Shown: in pieces, positions 5,364 through 8,174 of the stretch
Layout of the letters: the number at the start of each line of letters is the position of its first letter
How positions within the stretch are numbered: the stretch's first letter is position 1
From: Candidatus Melainabacteria bacterium
GTDB taxonomy: Bacteria; Cyanobacteriota; Vampirovibrionia; Vampirovibrionales; JAJTHC01
Assembly: GCA_026389055.1 (NCBI GenBank)
Contig: JAPLIO010000152.1
Span: 1 to 8,174, forward strand
Direction: 5' to 3'
DNA: 8,174 bases
The notes under the pieces: model-generated
Databases searched by the model: none
What the model was told of the DNA's origin: nothing
What the model saw: the letters and a program-made list of their open reading frames with translations, nothing else
Made by a program: the position numbers and the translations under genes

Positions 5364-7931
5364 ATGATGATGACAACAACGACAACCCATCCTACTGAAG
5401 CCACTTGCCAAACACCCACCACGCTGGTTGATGGCGTTGAATTTCGCAAACAACACCAAGGGCTATTTAACATTCAAGTAAAAACCCCTGTCAAAGACAA
5501 AGAAATGTTAGCCGTTGTTTACACCCCAGGGGTTGCAAAACCGTGCTTGGAAATTCAAAAAGACGTGTTGGTTTCATTTGACTATACCATGCGGGGCAAC
5601 ACCATTGCCGTGGTTTCTGATGGGTCTAGCGTATACGGGTTGGGCAATGCTGGGGCAGCGGCCTCTATCCCCATGTTGGAATCTAAAAGTATCTTGCACA
5701 AAAAACTAGCAGGCATTGATGCCGTTCCCCTTGCCATTGACGCCCAAAACGTCGACCATTTTGTGGAAGTGGTTCGTCAGCTTTCCCCCACCTTTGGCGG
5801 GTTTCATTTAGATGGGATTGTGGCTCCGCAATGCTATGAAGTAGAAGAAAAACTCAAAAGAGCCTTACGCTTACCCGTTATGCATGGCGAACATAGCACG
5901 GCGGTAGTGGTAGGTGCTGCCCTACTAAACGCTTTAAAAGTAGTAGGCAAACGCCTACAAGATACAACCATTGTATTGCATGGGGCTGGCACTTCAGGGA
6001 TTGGGACTGCACGGTTATTGTTGCAAATGGGCGTGAAAGAATTGCGAATTTGCGATAAAACCGCTCGTATTGCCGAAGACCGCCTACAGGATATGAACTG
6101 GTTGAAATCTGAATTAGCCAGAAAAACGAACCCCAACAACATTAAAGCAACGCTGGAAGAATCCCTCCAAGGGGCAGATGTTTATATTGGGTATCAAGAT
6201 GGTGTTTCCCTCAAGCCCGAAACCATCAAGGGCATGGCGGAAAATGCGATTGTCTTTGCGTTTTCCTTACCGCAACCTGAAATTTCTTACGAAACCGCCA
6301 AACAAGCTGGCGTTGCCGTTTACGCTTCCCAACAAGCCAACTGCCCCAATCACTTGAACGTAGCAATGGCTTACCCTGGTATCTTCCGTGGGGCGTTGGA
6401 TGTTAAGGCCACCTGCATTAACAAACAGATGCTAGTAGCAGCTACCTTGGCTTTAGCAGGCATGGTTGAAGAATCTGCCCTTTCTACTACCCACATTGCC
6501 CCTTCTATGTTGAACGAACCCGTAGCGGCTTCTGTTGCCAGAGCAGTCGCCATGGCAGCAATGGAAACAGGGGTGGCTCAAACGCTAGTTTCGCCCCAAT
6601 CAATTGAAAAAAATGTGATTCGTTTTCTAGCTGAAGGGTCTGCTGCTTGGGTGAAACCTGAAAGCACCGAAAAAACCTATGCTGCTATGACCACCGACGA
6701 AAAAGCGATGGAATTGCGTCGGCGGTATCAAGGCGTGATTGAAACAGATACGCCCGTACCCATGTCTAACAAAAGCGTTTTTGAACAATTGCATTCCTTA
6801 CCGAACGCCGTTCAAGCTTGCAAAGCCATTCAAGAAGATGTAGCTGAACTGTATAGCCTAACCTGCAAGAAAAACCTTGTGGCCGTTATTACCGATGGGT
6901 CTGCCGTGCTGGGGTTGGGTAACATTGGCCCAACTGCTGGTTTACCTGTTATGGAAGGTAAAAGCGTCCTGTTTAAAGCCTTTGGTGCGGTAGAAGCCTT
7001 CCCGATTTGTTTGCAATCTCAAAATACGGATGAATTGCTTTCCACCATTAAGGCGTTAACCCCTATTTTTGGTGGTATCAACTTGGAAGATATTACCGCC
7101 CCTCGGTGTTTTGAACTGGAAGAACGCCTGATTGCTGAAACGGATATCCCCATTTTTCACGACGATCAACACGGTACGGCAATTGTGGTAGTTGCGGCTA
7201 TTTTAAACGCCGTGAAAGCCGTCAATAAACCGTTAGAAACCATTCGCATTGCCGTTAACGGAGCAGGTGCTTCTGCGTTGAGCGTTTCAAGGCTACTGCT
7301 TAAAGCGGGCGTGAAGGATATTATCATTTGCGATACGAAGGGTATCATCTACAAAGGTAGAACGGTTGGCATGAACCTTTTCAAAGAAAAAATTGCCGAT
7401 TTAACCAATCTGTCGGGACTTCAAGGCTCGTTGCAAGATGCCGTTAAAGGGGCGGATGTCATTATTGGGCTTTCCGTACCGGGGGCGTTTACCCCTGAAA
7501 TGATTAAAACCATGGCGAATGACCCCATTGTACTGGCCATGGCAAACCCGACCCCTGAAATTATGCCAGATGAAGCCCTCAAAGCAGGCGTTAGAATTAT
7601 GGCAACAGGGCGGAGCGATTTCCCCAACCAAGTGAATAACTGCTTAGCCTTCCCTGGGTTATTCCGTGGGGCGTTGGATGTGCAGGCTACCGTTATTAAC
7701 GACGAAATGAAGCTGGCTGCAGCAATAGCCATTGCAGGGGTTGTTACGGCTGAAGATATTGCCAATGGGGTGATTATTCCGCCTGTGTTTGATTATTCCG
7801 TACCGCCATTGGTGGCCAAAGCGGTTGCAAAATCTGCTATTGAAACGGGTGTAGCTAGAATTACGGCTGTTTCGCCAGAGGCTATTGCCAAAAAATTGGC
7901 AGATTTCCTAAAAGAAACTACCAGCGTTTAA
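5364..7931 (+). CDS. Tandem-duplicated malic enzyme (two fused small-type units)
   Basis: A single 855-residue frame encodes two full-length bacterial small-type malic enzymes: repeat 1 about residues 24-425, repeat 2 about 450-850, with a short linker. Malic enzyme decarboxylates malate to pyruvate and CO2 with NAD(P)+. Repeat 2 is canonical over its core: LGLGNIGP (517-523), Lys533 in MEGKS, metal ligands Glu575/Asp576 (LEDITAP) and HDDQHGTA (599-606), GAGASA (633-638), ANPTPE (727-732), ATGRSDFPNQVNN (747-759). However, its N-terminal Tyr motif has become SLPNAVQAC (Ser478). Repeat 1 keeps VYTPGVAKPC (Tyr53), Lys108 and GAGTSG (207-212), but LED is LDG (149-151), HDDQHGTA is HGEHSTA (one residue shorter), ANPTPE is SLPQPE (301-306) and ATGRSD is ASQQAN. 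Malic activity therefore probably needs both halves. There is no phosphotransacetylase-like C-terminal domain as in MaeB. ATG 5364 is the first of three adjacent ATGs, with AGGAG 12 nt upstream. Cofactor preference cannot be decided. Confidence 0.92.
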   Translation: MMMTTTTTHPTEATCQTPTTLVDGVEFRKQHQGLFNIQVKTPVKDKEMLAVVYTPGVAKPCLEIQKDVLVSFDYTMRGNTIAVVSDGSSVYGLGNAGAAASIPMLESKSILHKKLAGIDAVPLAIDAQNVDHFVEVVRQLSPTFGGFHLDGIVAPQCYEVEEKLKRALRLPVMHGEHSTAVVVGAALLNALKVVGKRLQDTTIVLHGAGTSGIGTARLLLQMGVKELRICDKTARIAEDRLQDMNWLKSELARKTNPNNIKATLEESLQGADVYIGYQDGVSLKPETIKGMAENAIVFAFSLPQPEISYETAKQAGVAVYASQQANCPNHLNVAMAYPGIFRGALDVKATCINKQMLVAATLALAGMVEESALSTTHIAPSMLNEPVAASVARAVAMAAMETGVAQTLVSPQSIEKNVIRFLAEGSAAWVKPESTEKTYAAMTTDEKAMELRRRYQGVIETDTPVPMSNKSVFEQLHSLPNAVQACKAIQEDVAELYSLTCKKNLVAVITDGSAVLGLGNIGPTAGLPVMEGKSVLFKAFGAVEAFPICLQSQNTDELLSTIKALTPIFGGINLEDITAPRCFELEERLIAETDIPIFHDDQHGTAIVVVAAILNAVKAVNKPLETIRIAVNGAGASALSVSRLLLKAGVKDIIICDTKGIIYKGRTVGMNLFKEKIADLTNLSGLQGSLQDAVKGADVIIGLSVPGAFTPEMIKTMANDPIVLAMANPTPEIMPDEALKAGVRIMATGRSDFPNQVNNCLAFPGLFRGALDVQATVINDEMKLAAAIAIAGVVTAEDIANGVIIPPVFDYSVPPLVAKAVAKSAIETGVARITAVSPEAIAKKLADFLKETTSV

Positions 7932-7946
7932 TAGTTATTATTTTTT

Positions 7947-7980
7947 AAAGACGGGCGAACACATTAGTTCGCGCGTCTTT
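7947..7980 (+). terminator. Hairpin after malic enzyme, probable weak terminator
   Basis: AAAGACGGGCGAAC (7947-7960) pairs with GTTCGCGCGTCTTT (7967-7980) at 13 of 14 positions around a 6-nt loop, 15 nt after the stop codon. The right arm ends in TTT and is followed by AGATTTAT rather than a clean T-run, so termination is plausible but not textbook. The stem could extend slightly using T7946 and A7981, which would compete with the next hairpin. Confidence 0.5.
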
Positions 7981-8026
7981 AGATTTATGTAGGGGACGAC
8001 CTCTGTGTCGTCCCCTACATAAATCT
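7981..8026. repeat. Perfect 20-bp palindrome, GTAGGGGACGAC type
   Basis: AGATTTATGTAGGGGACGAC (7981-8000) and its exact reverse complement (8007-8026) flank a 6-nt CTCTGT loop. Such a long mismatch-free stem abutting another hairpin is unlikely by chance. From memory, GTAGGGG...CCCCTAC palindromes occur as dispersed intergenic elements in many bacteria, so this may be a REP/MITE-like unit. It is not followed by a T-run, so it is not an ordinary terminator by itself, although it could block readthrough or protect a 3' end. Confidence 0.65.
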
Positions 8027-8051
8027 TTGCATTGGGTGGGCCTTTTAAAGA

Positions 8052-8067
8052 AACACGACAGTTAATC
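8052..8067 (+). repeat. Dispersed repeat, partial copy C
   Basis: AACACGACAGTTAATC matches 921-936 of copy A at 15 of 16 positions in the same orientation. It forms an imperfect inverted repeat with the adjoining copy B: 8047-8068 pairs with 8084-8104 with one bulge and three mismatches. Copies C and B therefore lie head to head around the sequence CATACCCATT. Minus-strand reading gives RLTVVFL followed by a stop, similar to the RLTLVFS of copy A. Confidence 0.45.
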
Positions 8068-8070
8068 TCT

Positions 8071-8140
8071 CATACCCATTCACAGATTAAATAGCGTGTT
8101 CTTTCATCGATTGTTGTTTCAGTCTTTGGCTGGTTGGTTT
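8071..8140 (-). repeat. 70-nt dispersed repeat, inverted copy B
   Basis: The reverse complement of this stretch aligns without gaps to 881-950 at 54 of 70 positions. Conserved blocks include TCGATG, AACACG and TTAATC. It ends four bases before the GC-rich palindrome at 8145-8168. The + strand has no stop from 8066 to the window edge in the frame giving LNSVFFHRLLFQSLAGWF, but there is no start codon with a ribosome site. I call it a repeat rather than a gene. Confidence 0.65.
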
Positions 8141-8144
8141 GTTA

Positions 8145-8168
8145 GGGGGTGCCTGTTTGGGCACCCCC
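8145..8168. repeat. GC-rich palindrome, GGGGGTGCC type (copy 2)
   Basis: GGGGGTGCC (8145-8153) and GGCACCCCC (8160-8168) form a perfect 9-bp stem with a TGTTTG loop. The stem is the same as that at 160-184, while the loop differs, which suggests selection or copying acts on the paired arms. There is no T-tract on either side. Confidence 0.6.
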
Positions 8169-8174
8169 CAACAC

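Noticed and set aside
6636..6714. Possible fusion or frameshift artefact joining two malic enzyme genes
   Set aside because: The frame is continuous, with an ordinary linker and no leftover stop, start or ribosome site between halves. The complementary losses also argue for a real single protein.
1..8174. CRISPR arrays, tRNA or rRNA genes, transposases, attachment sites, origins and known riboswitches
   Set aside because: No regularly spaced repeats, cloverleaf, transposase motif or recognisable aptamer core was seen on either strand.

Overview
The window is a compact bacterial segment with five protein-coding genes, all on the + strand. There are no RNA genes, no CRISPR array and no recognisable transposase. 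Base composition is moderate, and ribosome binding sites sit 9-12 nt upstream of each start. No gene in it is a decisive taxonomic marker. The exported SRPBCC protein next to a membrane GT2 enzyme reminds me of Cyanobacteriota and their non-photosynthetic relatives, but that is recollection, and the placement is low-confidence.

Layout: positions 1-239 hold the 3' flank of an upstream gene outside the window, with a good rho-independent terminator (117-149) and a GC-rich palindrome (160-184). Gene 1 (240-857) is an O6-alkylguanine-DNA alkyltransferase (Ogt/MGMT). The 243-nt gap after it (858-1100) carries a dispersed repeat (881-950) and a candidate promoter. A probable three-gene operon follows: tilS (1101-3116), the tRNA-Ile lysidine synthetase with a long acidic C-terminal tail; an exported SRPBCC/START-like protein (3167-3787); and, 2 nt later, a membrane family-2 glycosyltransferase (3790-5211). 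After 152 nt comes a single-frame 855-residue protein made of two complete malic-enzyme units (5364-7931). The last 243 nt (7932-8174) are almost entirely palindromes and repeats.

The most interesting object is the tandem malic enzyme. The two halves have lost complementary parts of the active site. The first half keeps the catalytic Tyr motif (YTPGVA) but has lost the metal ligands and the malate-binding NPxPE asparagine. The second half keeps the metal site, NPTPE and TGRSD motifs but has Ser in place of the Tyr. This looks like a homodimer with shared active sites turned into a one-chain pseudo-heterodimer with a single working site.

The second notable signal is a diverged ~70-nt repeat. 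One copy lies between ogt and tilS. An inverted copy (54/70 identical, ungapped) lies at 8071-8140, with a third partial copy beside it at 8052-8067. It lies among several palindromes, two of which (160-184 and 8145-8168) share the same GGGGGTGCC/GGCACCCCC stem and sit near the two ends of the window.

Functionally the genes are mixed: DNA repair, tRNA decoding, cell-envelope glycan or lipid work (SRPBCC plus GT2, probably coupled), and central carbon metabolism (malate to pyruvate).
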